Shown here: piece by piece, positions 29,632 through 39,443 of the stretch
Layout of the letters: each line of letters starts with the position of its first letter
Numbering within the stretch: position 1 is the first letter of the stretch
Assembly: GCF_024349785.1 (NCBI RefSeq)
Contig: NZ_AP018817.1
Coordinates: forward strand, 527,501 to 591,500
Source of the DNA: Sphingomonas bisphenolicum
Lineage (GTDB): Bacteria > Pseudomonadota > Alphaproteobacteria > Sphingomonadales > Sphingomonadaceae
Reading direction: 5' to 3'
Length of the DNA: 64,000 nucleotides
Notes under the pieces: model-generated
Seen by the model: the letters and a program-made list of their open reading frames with translations, nothing else
Databases searched by the model: none
Told to the model about the DNA's origin: nothing
Made by a program: the position numbers and the translations under genes

Positions 29632-30132
29632 ATGAAGCGCATCCTGCCCCTGCTCGCCATCCCGTTGCTCCTCTCCGCCTGCGGGCTGCGCCCCGTCTAT
29701 GGCGGGGGCGGACAGGGTGCGGTGGCGCAGGCACTGGGCAATGTCACGGTCGAACCGATCGAGGGCAAGGGCGGATGGCTGGTGCGCAATGCGCTCAACG
29801 ACCGGCTGTCGGCGATGAACAGCGGCAGCGGCCCACGCTACAAGCTGGTGGTGAAGCTGGACGACGATATCAGCGGTTTCGGCCTGCGCGCCGACGCCGC
29901 CATCACCCGCGAGCGCCGCACCTTGCGGGCGCGCTATCAACTCGTTGATGAAGCCACCGGCGCGCAGTTGCTGGACGATACTGCCGGGTCCGACGCGGGC
30001 ATCGACGTCACGTCGAGCGAATATGCCACGATCGCGGCCGAAGACACGGCGCTGGAACGGCTGTCGCAGACGGTGGCGGACCAGATCGTCACCCGGCTGG
30101 CGCTCTATTCGCGCAAGGCGGCCAATCCTTGA
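29632..30132 (+). CDS. lptE: LPS-assembly lipoprotein LptE
   Basis: LptE is the lipoprotein plug of the LptD pore that inserts lipopolysaccharide into the outer membrane. The 166-residue protein has the lipidation Cys at residue 17 (LLSAC) followed by GLRPVYG, which is typical of alphaproteobacterial LptE. The position between leuS and holA is diagnostic. The stop codon overlaps the TTG start of holA. Confidence 0.9.
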   Translation: MKRILPLLAIPLLLSACGLRPVYGGGGQGAVAQALGNVTVEPIEGKGGWLVRNALNDRLSAMNSGSGPRYKLVVKLDDDISGFGLRADAAITRERRTLRARYQLVDEATGAQLLDDTAGSDAGIDVTSSEYATIAAEDTALERLSQTVADQIVTRLALYSRKAANP

Positions 30133-31157
30133 AGGCCAATCGCGGCCAGATCGAACGGGCGCTCGACGCGCCGCCACAGGATATCCGCTTCTTCCTGCTC
30201 TACGGACCTGACGAAGCAGGCAGCCAATCGCTGGCCAAGCGGCTGGAGCGCGCCATGGGGCCGCAGGCGGAACGGATCGACCTGGACGGCGCGACGCTGA
30301 AGGACGATCCCGCCCGGCTGTCCGACGAAGCCGCATCCTTTTCCATGTTCGGCGACAAACGCTGGATTCGCATCAACGGCATGGGCGAGGAATCGGTGCC
30401 GGCGCTGACGGCGCTGCTGGAGGCGGAAGCCGCTGGCAACCCGGTGATCGCGGTCGCCGGCGCGCTGAAAGCCACGTCGAAGCTGGTCAAGCTGGCTCTG
30501 GATCACAAGGCGGTGATGGCCTGCATCTCCTACCAGCCCGACGCGCGCGAATCGGAACAGATCGCGGTCGGCATCGCCCGCGACGGCGGGCTGCGCCTGC
30601 CATCCGACCTCGCCCGCCGCATCGTAGATCTCGCCAATGGCGACCGCGCGCTGATGGCCGGCGAGATCGAGAAGCTGATCCTCTATCTCGACGCCGCGCC
30701 CGACCGGCCGCGCGAGGCGACGGCGGAGGCGCTCGACGCCTTGTCCGCCGACAATCCCGACACGGAAGTCGGCCCGCTGGTCAACGCCGTGCTGGGCGGC
30801 GACCTCAAGGCCATGCACCGCGAACTCACCAGCCTCAGCGAAACCGGCACGGCGATGGCCTCGGTCATCCGCCCGCTGCTGAACCGCGCGATGCTGATCG
30901 CCCATATCCGCACCGATTTCGACGCCGGCGGCCGGCTGGAAGGCGCGGTCGAGGCGGCGGGCAAGGCAGTATTCTGGAAGGAAAAGGGGCTGGTGTCGCG
31001 GCAGGTGCGGCAATGGGATGCGCCTGGCATCGCCCGCGTGCTGCAACGGCTGCTGGATGCAGAGCGCGCCACCCGGTCGGGCCGGGGGCTGGGCGACCTG
31101 ATGGTACGCCACGAATTGCTGACGATCGCGCGGCAGGCAGCGCGCGAGCGGGTCTGA
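30129..31157 (+). CDS. holA: DNA polymerase III subunit delta
   Basis: The delta subunit opens the beta sliding clamp in the clamp-loader complex. The 342-residue protein starts with the family's FFLLYGPDEAGSQ (a degenerate P-loop), followed by LFGDKR-like FSMFGDKRWIRI and the C-terminal helical collar domain. Translation begins at a TTG that overlaps the lptE stop (TTGA), so the genes are coupled. No ATG is available near the start. Confidence 0.92.
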   Translation: MKANRGQIERALDAPPQDIRFFLLYGPDEAGSQSLAKRLERAMGPQAERIDLDGATLKDDPARLSDEAASFSMFGDKRWIRINGMGEESVPALTALLEAEAAGNPVIAVAGALKATSKLVKLALDHKAVMACISYQPDARESEQIAVGIARDGGLRLPSDLARRIVDLANGDRALMAGEIEKLILYLDAAPDRPREATAEALDALSADNPDTEVGPLVNAVLGGDLKAMHRELTSLSETGTAMASVIRPLLNRAMLIAHIRTDFDAGGRLEGAVEAAGKAVFWKEKGLVSRQVRQWDAPGIARVLQRLLDAERATRSGRGLGDLMVRHELLTIARQAARERV

Positions 31158-31202
31158 ATCCGAAGGCTTGAACCCCCGGTTCGCCGGGGCCATATTGCGG
31201 TC

Positions 31203-31607
31203 ATGGACAAGCTGAACCTGAGCGAAGCCGAATGGCGCGCGCGCCTTTCCCCCGAACAATATCATGTGCTGCGCGAAGCCGGCACGGAACGGGCCTTCAC
31301 CGGCCCCTATAATGGCAACAAGGCCGACGGCGTCTATTATTGCGCCGGATGCGGCGCGGAACTGTTCGACGCGGAAGAAAAATATGACAGCGGATCGGGC
31401 TGGCCCAGCTTCACCGCGCCGGTGGATATCGACGCGGTCGAGGAGATTCGCGACGCCAGCCACGGCATGGTCCGCACCGAAGTGCGCTGCGCGACCTGCG
31501 AGGGCCATCTGGGCCATGTCTTCCCTGACGGGCCGGGCGTCAACGGCCTGCGCTATTGCATGAACAGCGCCAGCCTGGACTTCAAGCCGCGCGACGAAGA
31601 AGCGTAA
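31203..31607 (+). CDS. msrB: Peptide-methionine (R)-S-oxide reductase
   Basis: MsrB repairs oxidised methionine in proteins. The 134-residue protein has zinc-binding Cys47, Cys50, Cys96 and Cys99, the GSGWPSF segment and the catalytic Cys119 in RYCMNSASL. No signal peptide is seen, so it acts in the cytoplasm. It follows holA by 45 nt and may have its own promoter. Confidence 0.96.
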   Translation: MDKLNLSEAEWRARLSPEQYHVLREAGTERAFTGPYNGNKADGVYYCAGCGAELFDAEEKYDSGSGWPSFTAPVDIDAVEEIRDASHGMVRTEVRCATCEGHLGHVFPDGPGVNGLRYCMNSASLDFKPRDEEA

Positions 31608-31616
31608 CCACCACTA

Positions 31617-31691
31617 TCCGCTCGTTTCGAGCATGTGGAGAAACGCGTGCGCCATGCTGGCCGCTTCTCGACTAAGCTCGAAGCGAACGGA
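31617..31691. repeat. Long imperfect palindromic repeat after msrB
   Basis: Outer arms 31617-31632 and 31676-31691 pair with two mismatches, and inner GAGAA/TTCTC arms can extend the fold. It uses the CTCGAAGC/GCTTCGAG vocabulary of dispersed sphingomonad repeats. No gene is visible in the 212-nt gap before the PBP gene. Confidence 0.6.
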
Positions 31692-31819
31692 TTTGTTGGC
31701 GTCGGTTCATCCCCGGTAAAGCGCCGCTCTCCATGGAAGGCGCGACGGTCTTTTTCCGCGCCGGACGCATGATTTGCGCTGGCAGGGGCCGGGATTAGCG
31801 CGTATCCGGGGCGGCACAA

Positions 31820-33949
31820 ATGGCAGGATCAGGCAAGAGCAAGGGCGCGCCGCGTGGCCGCGCGAAGACATGGATGCTGCGCGGGCTGAAGATCGGCCTC
31901 GCGGCGGCGGTGGCCGGGCTGCTGGCCGTGGTTATCGCGGTGGTGATCGCGATGCAGTCGCTGCCCGACTATGACAGCCTGAAATCCTCCCCCAATGGCC
32001 AGATGATCCGCGTCCATGCCGCCGACGGCAGCGTGATCGTGTCCCTGGGGCCGAGCTTTGGCCGCTGGATGGATTATGACCAGATCCCCCAGGTCATGGT
32101 CGACGCGATGGTGTCGACCGAGGACAAGCGTTTCTACCTCCATCCCGGCGTCGATCCGATCGGCATGGCGCGCGCCGCCTGGGTCGCGGTGGAACGGCGC
32201 GGGTCGGGCCGCCGCTGGCAGGGTGCATCGACCATCACCCAGCAGGTGACGCGCAACATCTTTCTCAACAACAGCTATAGTTTCGGCCGCAAGCTCCGCG
32301 AAATGGTGCTGGCGCTGGCGCTGGAGCGCAAATTCTCCAAGCGGCAGATCCTCGAACTCTATCTGAACAAGGTCTATTTCGGCGGCGGCGCCTATGGCAT
32401 CGACGCCGCGAGCCGCAAATTTTTCGGCCATCCCGCCAACAGCCTCAGCCTGCCCGAAGCCGCGATCGTCGCCGGGCTGGTCAAGGCGCCGTCCAGCTAT
32501 TCCCCCACCGCCGACGCGGAAGCCGCGATCGGCCGCGCCGGCGTGGTGCTGGACCTGATGCAGGAAAATGGCGCGATCTCCGCGTCGCAGCGGGCCGCGG
32601 CCGACATCCAGGACGTCAAGCTGGCGCCCGAAGCGCCGCAGAACAGCGTGCGCTATTTCACCGACTGGGCGCTGCCCCAACTCGACCTGCTGATCGACGA
32701 GCCGAACGAGCCGCTGGAGGTCTATACCACCATCGACCTGGGGATGCAGAAGGCCGCGACCGCAGCGATCCAGGCCAATGTCCCGTCCGGCACCCAGGGT
32801 GCGCTGGTCAGCCTGGACCGCGACGGCGCTGTGCGGGCAATGGTCGGCGGCCTCGATTATGTGACGTCCAACTATAATCGCGCCACTACCGCGACGCGCC
32901 AGCCGGGGTCCGCCTGGAAGATTTTCGTCTATATGGCGGCGCTGGAGGCGGGCTACACCCCCGATACCGGCGTTACCGACGAGCCGGTGACGATCAATGG
33001 CTGGTCGCCGCGCAACAGTTCGGGGCGCTTTTCCGGCGACATCGATATCCGCACCGCCTTCGCCTATTCGATAAACACGGTCGCGGCTAAGCTGGGCGTC
33101 GAGGTGGGCTTCCCGACCGTCGCCGACATGGCCCGCCGCTTCGGCGTCACGACCCCGGTCAATACCCATCCCTCGATGGTGCTGGGCACGTCCGACGTCC
33201 GCCTGATCGACATGACCCGCGCCGCCGCCTCGATCGCGCGCAAGGGCATCGCGGTGACGCCCTATGGCATCACCAAGGTGACCACCGCCGACGGCCGGCT
33301 GCTCTACAGCCACCAGGACGACACCAGCCGCGTGCTGGTCGCCCCCTGGGTCGCCGCCGGCATGACCGACCTGATGCAGACGGCGGTCAGCACCGGCACC
33401 GGCAAGGCCGCGCAGATCGGCCGGCCGGTCGCGGGCAAGACCGGCACCACGACCAGCAACAAGGACGGCTATTTCCTGGGCTTTTCCAGCGGCATCACGA
33501 CCGGCGTCTGGATGGGGCGCGACGACGCCAAGTCCGTGGGCGGACTACAGGGCGGCCGCGCGCCCGCCCGCGCCTTCGCCGATTATATGAAGGCGGCCGT
33601 CGCCAAACGCCCCGTGGAACAGTTCGAAACTCAGGTGACCTTGCCCGAATGGCAGCTGGAGCCGGACGAGGAGGCCTATTATGGCAGTCCGGACAACGGG
33701 ATGGACGGCGGCGCGGACGGGCCCGGCGGCATGATGGTCGACGAGAATGGCCTGCCGATCCAACGCCCCCGCGCACGGTCTCCGGACGGGGATAGCGACG
33801 ATCCGCAGATGGAGATCGACCCCGAAGACCGGCCCCAGCAGGACCGGCCGCAGCCGCCGCGTATCGACCAGCAATGGATCGACAATGTGCTGGGCCGCGA
33901 CCGCCAGCGGCAGCAGCAGCCCCCGCCGCGGTCGACACCCAATCCCTAG
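31820..33949 (+). CDS. Class A penicillin-binding protein (PBP1A type)
   Basis: A bifunctional peptidoglycan synthase of 709 residues, anchored by one N-terminal helix (about 22-45). The glycosyltransferase domain has catalytic Glu101 in STEDKRFYLHPGVD; the transpeptidase domain has Ser364 (SAWK), SIN at 417-419 and KTGT at 540-543. The last ~110 residues form an acidic, Pro/Gln/Arg-rich tail that looks disordered. It polymerises and cross-links glycan strands in the periplasm. The gene stands alone and ends 3 nt from a convergent protease gene. Confidence 0.95.
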   Translation: MAGSGKSKGAPRGRAKTWMLRGLKIGLAAAVAGLLAVVIAVVIAMQSLPDYDSLKSSPNGQMIRVHAADGSVIVSLGPSFGRWMDYDQIPQVMVDAMVSTEDKRFYLHPGVDPIGMARAAWVAVERRGSGRRWQGASTITQQVTRNIFLNNSYSFGRKLREMVLALALERKFSKRQILELYLNKVYFGGGAYGIDAASRKFFGHPANSLSLPEAAIVAGLVKAPSSYSPTADAEAAIGRAGVVLDLMQENGAISASQRAAADIQDVKLAPEAPQNSVRYFTDWALPQLDLLIDEPNEPLEVYTTIDLGMQKAATAAIQANVPSGTQGALVSLDRDGAVRAMVGGLDYVTSNYNRATTATRQPGSAWKIFVYMAALEAGYTPDTGVTDEPVTINGWSPRNSSGRFSGDIDIRTAFAYSINTVAAKLGVEVGFPTVADMARRFGVTTPVNTHPSMVLGTSDVRLIDMTRAAASIARKGIAVTPYGITKVTTADGRLLYSHQDDTSRVLVAPWVAAGMTDLMQTAVSTGTGKAAQIGRPVAGKTGTTTSNKDGYFLGFSSGITTGVWMGRDDAKSVGGLQGGRAPARAFADYMKAAVAKRPVEQFETQVTLPEWQLEPDEEAYYGSPDNGMDGGADGPGGMMVDENGLPIQRPRARSPDGDSDDPQMEIDPEDRPQQDRPQPPRIDQQWIDNVLGRDRQRQQQPPPRSTPNP

Positions 33950-33952
33950 GCC

Positions 33953-34933
33953 CTAACCCTTCAACCCGTCATTGGCGGCGAAGCGCGTCTTGCTCAGCGC
34001 GCTCGCGTCGGGCAGCAGGAAATCCACCTTCCCCCGGCCGAAATCGATCGCCACCCGGTCGAAAATCTTGAGCGCGCTGATGCCCAGCAGCAGCGCCGGC
34101 TTGTCCTTCATTCCCAGTTCGGCAAAGGGGCTGGCGTCGGCGAACAGCACTGGCACCTCGGTCAGGTTGACGCGTCCCATCCGCACCGATTTGATCCGTC
34201 CGACCTGCCCGGTCAGCAGGCCGCCCGTCACGCTCGTCAGCGTCGCTTCCAGCATGGCGGGCGCGCGCTTCTTCGCCAGCAATTTGTCGCGCAGCGCCAG
34301 ATTGCCGATGCTGAAATTGGTGCCGGTGTCGAGCATGATGTTGACCCGCATCCCGTTGACGTTGGAATCGAGCAGGATCAACTGCCCCCGCTTGCGCCGC
34401 GCCTCCACCACGATCGTGTCGGGATCGGCCGACCGGGGGCGCACAGCGCCGCTATCGGCGATCTCCATCCGCCCGGTGCGGAAATTAAGCGTCACCCGTT
34501 TCGCGTGCAGACTGTCCAGCCCCAGCAGGCCCGGCGCGCCCAGATCCCCGCCTTCCAGCACCGGCGCTTCGATATCGTCGATCGTCCCACCGCCAAAGCC
34601 CAGCCGCGGCACGGCGACGGTGCTGGCTTCCGATCGCCCCGTCATGCTGATGATCGTCACATTCGCGCGCGGCGGCAGCGCCAGCTTTTCGGCCAGGTCG
34701 CGGGCAATGACGGTCCGCTGCGATCCGGTGTCGATGACGAAGTTCCACGGCCCCTTGCCGTCGATCGAGATGGGGATGGTGACGCGGTCGTCCAGCGACG
34801 GGCCGGTATGCACTATGGTCGGCGGCACGGCCGGATCGAGCGGAGGGCGCATAGTCTGAGCGGCCAGCGGCCAGCCGCCGACCGCAAGGCCGGTCCCCAG
34901 CAACAATGTGCATGAGACAGCGCGCCGTCCCAT
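33953..34933 (-). CDS. Exported retropepsin-like aspartyl protease, two domains
   Basis: A 326-residue protein with a signal peptide (about 1-26). It has two retropepsin-like halves, with active-site motifs DTGS (from residue 68) and DTGT (from 202), so it may form a pepsin-like intramolecular dimer. Similar two-DTG proteins are found in the envelope of sphingomonads and other proteobacteria; substrates are unknown. It is divergent from rho. Confidence 0.85.
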   Translation of the reverse strand: MGRRAVSCTLLLGTGLAVGGWPLAAQTMRPPLDPAVPPTIVHTGPSLDDRVTIPISIDGKGPWNFVIDTGSQRTVIARDLAEKLALPPRANVTIISMTGRSEASTVAVPRLGFGGGTIDDIEAPVLEGGDLGAPGLLGLDSLHAKRVTLNFRTGRMEIADSGAVRPRSADPDTIVVEARRKRGQLILLDSNVNGMRVNIMLDTGTNFSIGNLALRDKLLAKKRAPAMLEATLTSVTGGLLTGQVGRIKSVRMGRVNLTEVPVLFADASPFAELGMKDKPALLLGISALKIFDRVAIDFGRGKVDFLLPDASALSKTRFAANDGLKG

Positions 34934-35058
34934 ATTCTCATCCTCTCATCTTATGGCTTTATTCTATCATGAAAGGCCATCGTCGCGCCAGCGCCACCAT
35001 TGGGCGCGGATCGGCGGTAAAACCGCTCTTTTCCGCTGCTGCATCCTGTCTTCCTATC

Positions 35059-35087
35059 TTGACTTGCCTATCATCGGATCGCTAAAC
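35059..35087 (+). promoter_or_regulatory. Candidate rho promoter
   Basis: TTGACT at 35059-35064 and CTAAAC at 35082-35087 are separated by 17 nt, fitting a housekeeping sigma promoter. It would leave a leader of about 110 nt before the rho start. The -10 match is imperfect. Confidence 0.4.
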
Positions 35088-35146
35088 GCCACACTATTCA
35101 TCCCGTCCATCCGGAACGGGACTCGACCGGCGTCCTGCCCGGTTCG

Positions 35147-35183
35147 CCAACCTTCCCTTTTCCGACCCATTTCACCCTCTCGC
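35147..35183 (+). promoter_or_regulatory. C-rich, G-poor rho leader (possible rut site)
   Basis: In the 35 nt from 35147 to 35181 I count 18 C and only 1 G, which is striking in this GC-rich genome. Rho binds such unstructured C-rich RNA. The stretch ends about 18 nt before the rho start, so it is placed for autogenous control by premature termination, as known for rho in other bacteria. Confidence 0.5.
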
Positions 35184-35200
35184 CATCGGACCGATTCGCA

Positions 35201-36457
<1,257 letters not shown>

Positions 36458-36513
36458 GCGGCGCCCGCGATCCTTGCGGTCGCGCGCCGGTCCATCATAA
36501 ATTTTGCCGCGAC

Positions 36514-36545
36514 AGCCGGGCCATGTATATGGTCCGGCTTTCTTC
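36514..36545 (+). terminator. Rho-independent terminator after rho
   Basis: An 11-nt stem with one G-U pair (36514-36524 with 36529-36539) and a 4-nt loop is followed by a pyrimidine/T-rich stretch. Confidence 0.75.
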
Positions 36546-36576
36546 TTCCTACAGACAGGGACGTTAGCAGGCCGCC

Positions 36577-37299
36577 ATGATCGACCTCATCGCCACCGCC
36601 GCGTCGGCGGCCCAGGGCCTCGGCTCTCCCGCCGATATCTGGCAGCATATCGTCAATGATTTCAGCAATATAACCTCACCCAGCGCGCTGGCCGCCTTCG
36701 GGCAGGTGCTGATGATCGACATTCTCCTGGCCGGCGACAATGCGATCGTCGTCGGCGCGCTGGCGGCGGGGCTTCCGGCCGCCCAGCGCAAGAAGGTGAT
36801 CCTGATCGGCATCATCGCCGCGCTGGTGCTGCGCATCGCCTTCGCGCTGGTGGTCAGCCAGTTGATGCAGATCGTCGGGCTGATCCTGGCCGGTGGCCTG
36901 CTGCTGCTGTGGGTCAGCTTCAAGATGTGGCGCGAACTCCATCCCAAGCGGGGCGGGGACACGCCGGGCGACAGCAGCGATGACGATGTATCGGGCCTGC
37001 GCCCGGCCAAGAGCTTCGCTGCGGCCGCCTGGGCCGTGGCGGTCGCCGACGTCAGCATGAGCCTGGACAATGTGCTTGCGGTTGCCGGCGCCGCGAAGGA
37101 CCATCCCGGCATCCTCATCATCGGGCTGATCCTGTCCGTGGCATTGATGGGCATCGCCGCCAACATCATCGCCAAATATATCGAACGCTTCCGCTGGATC
37201 GCCTATCTCGGCCTCGCCGTCATCATCTATGTCGCGCTCAAAATGATCTATGAAGGCTTTGTCGACCATCAGGTCGGGATATTGACGCTGTTCGGCTGA
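36577..37299 (+). CDS. TerC-family integral membrane protein (YjbE type)
   Basis: A 240-residue protein with about seven hydrophobic helices. The two acidic motifs of TerC proteins are visible: DILLAGDNAIVV near residue 49 and DVSMSLDNVLAV near 157. Members are metal exporters, often for manganese, and help load metals onto exported enzymes; the ion here is not defined. I see no manganese riboswitch-like structure in the 119 nt before it, most of which is the rho terminator. Confidence 0.9.
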   Translation: MIDLIATAASAAQGLGSPADIWQHIVNDFSNITSPSALAAFGQVLMIDILLAGDNAIVVGALAAGLPAAQRKKVILIGIIAALVLRIAFALVVSQLMQIVGLILAGGLLLLWVSFKMWRELHPKRGGDTPGDSSDDDVSGLRPAKSFAAAAWAVAVADVSMSLDNVLAVAGAAKDHPGILIIGLILSVALMGIAANIIAKYIERFRWIAYLGLAVIIYVALKMIYEGFVDHQVGILTLFG

Positions 37300-37313
37300 A
37301 TGGCCGGACGCGC

Positions 37314-37355
37314 AAAAATGGGGGCGGAACCATATCGGTTCCGCCCCCATTTTTT
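37314..37355. terminator. Strong bidirectional terminator
   Basis: A perfect 18-nt stem (37314-37331 with 37337-37354) with a 5-nt loop has A and T tracts at both ends. It lies between the convergent TerC and quinone-oxidoreductase genes and should stop both. Confidence 0.92.
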
Positions 37356-37371
37356 GTGCTTCAGCAGAGCA

Positions 37372-38340
37372 TCAGGGGATGAGGATCGTCGCCCCCGTCG
37401 TCTGCCGCGCCTCCAGCGCGCGGTGCGCCTCGGCCGCATCCGCCAGGGCGAAACGCTGGCCGATCACCGCCTTCACCACGCCGCGTCGCATCCGGTCGAA
37501 CAACCGGTCTGCGCTATGCGCCAGTTCCTCGGCCGTCGCGATATAGTCGAACAGAGTCGGCCGGGTGACATAGAGCGATCCACCGCGGCTCAGGTCCAGC
37601 AGGCTGACCGGCGGCACTGCCCCCGACGCATTGCCATAGCTGACCATCAGCCCACGCCGCCTGAGGCTGGCGAGCGAGGCGGCCCAGCTATCCTTGCCCA
37701 CGCCGTCATAGACCACGTCCACGCCCTGGCCCCCGGTCAGGTCGCGCACACGCGCAGCCAGATCATCGAAGCGCCCGTGCAGGCTATGGTCGGCATCGAC
37801 GCTTGCCGCCTTTTCGGCCGATCCGCAATGGGCGATGACGATCACGCCCTTGTCGCGCAGCCAGGGGACGAGGACGGAGCCGACGCCGCCGGCCGCGGCA
37901 TGAACCAGCGCGACCTGCCCGGCCCGGAGCGCGATCGTGTCTTCGGCCAGATAGCAGGCGGTCATGCCCTTGAGCATCATCGCCGCCGCATCCTGCGTCG
38001 ATACGCCATCTGGAATGCGCACCACCCGATCCGCCGCGACGATCCGATGGGTGGCGTAGGCGCCCAGCCCGGTGGTGCAGCCAACGACATCGCCGACCGC
38101 AAAACCGGTCACGCCCGGTCCGATCGCGGCGATCCGTCCCGCCCCCTCCGACCCCAGAGGGGTGGGCAAGGGGGCCGGGTAGAGGCCGGTGCGATAATAG
38201 GTATCGATGAAGTTGAGGCCGACCGCATCCTGCGCGATCAATATCTCGCCCTCACCCGGCGCGCCGGGATCGAAATCCTCGCGCGCGATCACCTCCGGCC
38301 CGCCATGAGCGCGGGCGACCATGCGCCATGCGCCGCTCAT
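37372..38340 (-). CDS. NADPH:quinone oxidoreductase-like zinc-free dehydrogenase
   Basis: A 322-residue medium-chain dehydrogenase/reductase of the QorA type. The coenzyme site is AAAGGVGSVLVPW, near residue 145, and the N-terminus has the YRTGLYPAPLP segment typical of quinone reductases; no catalytic zinc cysteines are present. It reduces quinones or enones with NADPH. The start overlaps the stop of the dienelactone-hydrolase gene by 4 nt, so the two are coupled. Confidence 0.9.
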   Translation of the reverse strand: MSGAWRMVARAHGGPEVIAREDFDPGAPGEGEILIAQDAVGLNFIDTYYRTGLYPAPLPTPLGSEGAGRIAAIGPGVTGFAVGDVVGCTTGLGAYATHRIVAADRVVRIPDGVSTQDAAAMMLKGMTACYLAEDTIALRAGQVALVHAAAGGVGSVLVPWLRDKGVIVIAHCGSAEKAASVDADHSLHGRFDDLAARVRDLTGGQGVDVVYDGVGKDSWAASLASLRRRGLMVSYGNASGAVPPVSLLDLSRGGSLYVTRPTLFDYIATAEELAHSADRLFDRMRRGVVKAVIGQRFALADAAEAHRALEARQTTGATILIP

Positions 38341-39038
38341 CCGGCGAGATGCTCGGCGAAGAAATCAGCGGTGCGGCCATCCGCCAGTTCGGCGCCCTCT
38401 TCGTCGCGACGCTGGCCCATCTCCGCCGCGAAGCCATGATCCAGCCCTGCATAGTCATGCAGCGTGACATGGCGATTGTCGGCCAGCCCCTCATGCATCG
38501 CCTTTTGCGCATCGGGCAGGACGAAATGATCGGCGGTCGGCACATGCAGCAGCACCGGCTTGCCGATCGCATGTTGTTCGCCCAGCAAGCCGTCGATGCC
38601 GACGCCATAATAGGCGACGAACGCATCGCCATCGGTGCGACAGGCGCTCATGAAGGCCAGCCGCCCGCCCAGGCAATAGCCGACCAGTCCGACCTTGCCG
38701 CCGCCAGCGGCGGGGCGCGCCGCCTTGATCGTCGCCTCGATATCGCGAATGGCCTGGTCCTGGTTGAGTTTCTGCATCAGGCCGAGTGCAGTCTGAAACT
38801 CTTCGGGCACATCGGCATCCAGTTCGACATGCGGCTGCTGTCGCCAGAACAGGTCGGGCGCATAGGCGACATAGCCGGCCTTTGCCCAGCTATCGCATTT
38901 GCGACGAATGCCTTCATTCACCCCGAAAATTTCCTGGATGACGATGATCGCCGCGCTCGCCTCGCCTTCGGGCTTCGCCACATAGGCGTCGAATTGTGCG
39001 TCACCGTCCAGGGTCTTGATAGAAGTGAACTCGCCCAT
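38337..39038 (-). CDS. Dienelactone hydrolase family protein
   Basis: A 233-residue alpha/beta hydrolase with the dienelactone-hydrolase triad: Cys122 in GYCLGG, Asp170 and His201 (GLDHGF), plus Glu36 in IQEIFGVN. Classical members open dienelactones in chlorocatechol breakdown, but many chromosomal copies such as this have unknown substrates; no aromatic-degradation genes are nearby. It is the first gene of a two-gene unit with the quinone oxidoreductase. Confidence 0.9.
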   Translation of the reverse strand: MGEFTSIKTLDGDAQFDAYVAKPEGEASAAIIVIQEIFGVNEGIRRKCDSWAKAGYVAYAPDLFWRQQPHVELDADVPEEFQTALGLMQKLNQDQAIRDIEATIKAARPAAGGGKVGLVGYCLGGRLAFMSACRTDGDAFVAYYGVGIDGLLGEQHAIGKPVLLHVPTADHFVLPDAQKAMHEGLADNRHVTLHDYAGLDHGFAAEMGQRRDEEGAELADGRTADFFAEHLAG

Positions 39039-39190
39039 GCCGATATCCTTTCCGCTATGAGAATGGAGCGCATATTGGCCGATCCGGGCGGAGGCGCAAC
39101 CGCCTGTCGCGTTTAAAAATTTGCCTTGATGCCGGCAATTGCGGCATGACAGCGCGCAGTGGATGCAAAGGCCAAGGGAAGGGCAGCGAC

Positions 39191-39439
39191 ATGAAGGTTA
39201 CCGTCGACGTGGACTGCACTCCGGCCGAAGCCCGCTCTTTCCTGGGCCTGCCCGATGTCACCCCCATCCACGATAAATATATCAAGACGATGCTCGACGG
39301 CTTCGACGGCGTCGCCAATGTCGAGCAGATGGAAACATTGTTCAAAAGCTTCTCGCCCATGGGTGATGCGGGGATGCGCCTGTTCCAGCAGATGATGAAT
39401 ATGGGCCTGGCGGGCATGTCCGGCGGCGACAAGAAATAG
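39191..39439 (+). CDS. DUF6489-type small protein
   Basis: An 82-residue cytoplasmic protein with MKVTVDVDCTPAEARSFLGLPDV at the start and a Met/Gly-rich C-terminus (QQMMNMGLAGMSGG). I assign it to DUF6489 from memory of this N-terminus; its function is unknown. AAGGGAAGGG precedes the ATG. It ends 4 nt before the GTG start of mnmE, so the two are probably in one operon. Confidence 0.75.
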   Translation: MKVTVDVDCTPAEARSFLGLPDVTPIHDKYIKTMLDGFDGVANVEQMETLFKSFSPMGDAGMRLFQQMMNMGLAGMSGGDKK

Positions 39440-39443
39440 GCCT

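Noticed and set aside
36458..36576. Manganese-sensing riboswitch before the TerC gene
   Set aside because: The gap is short and largely taken up by the rho terminator; no yybP-ykoY-like pairing was found.
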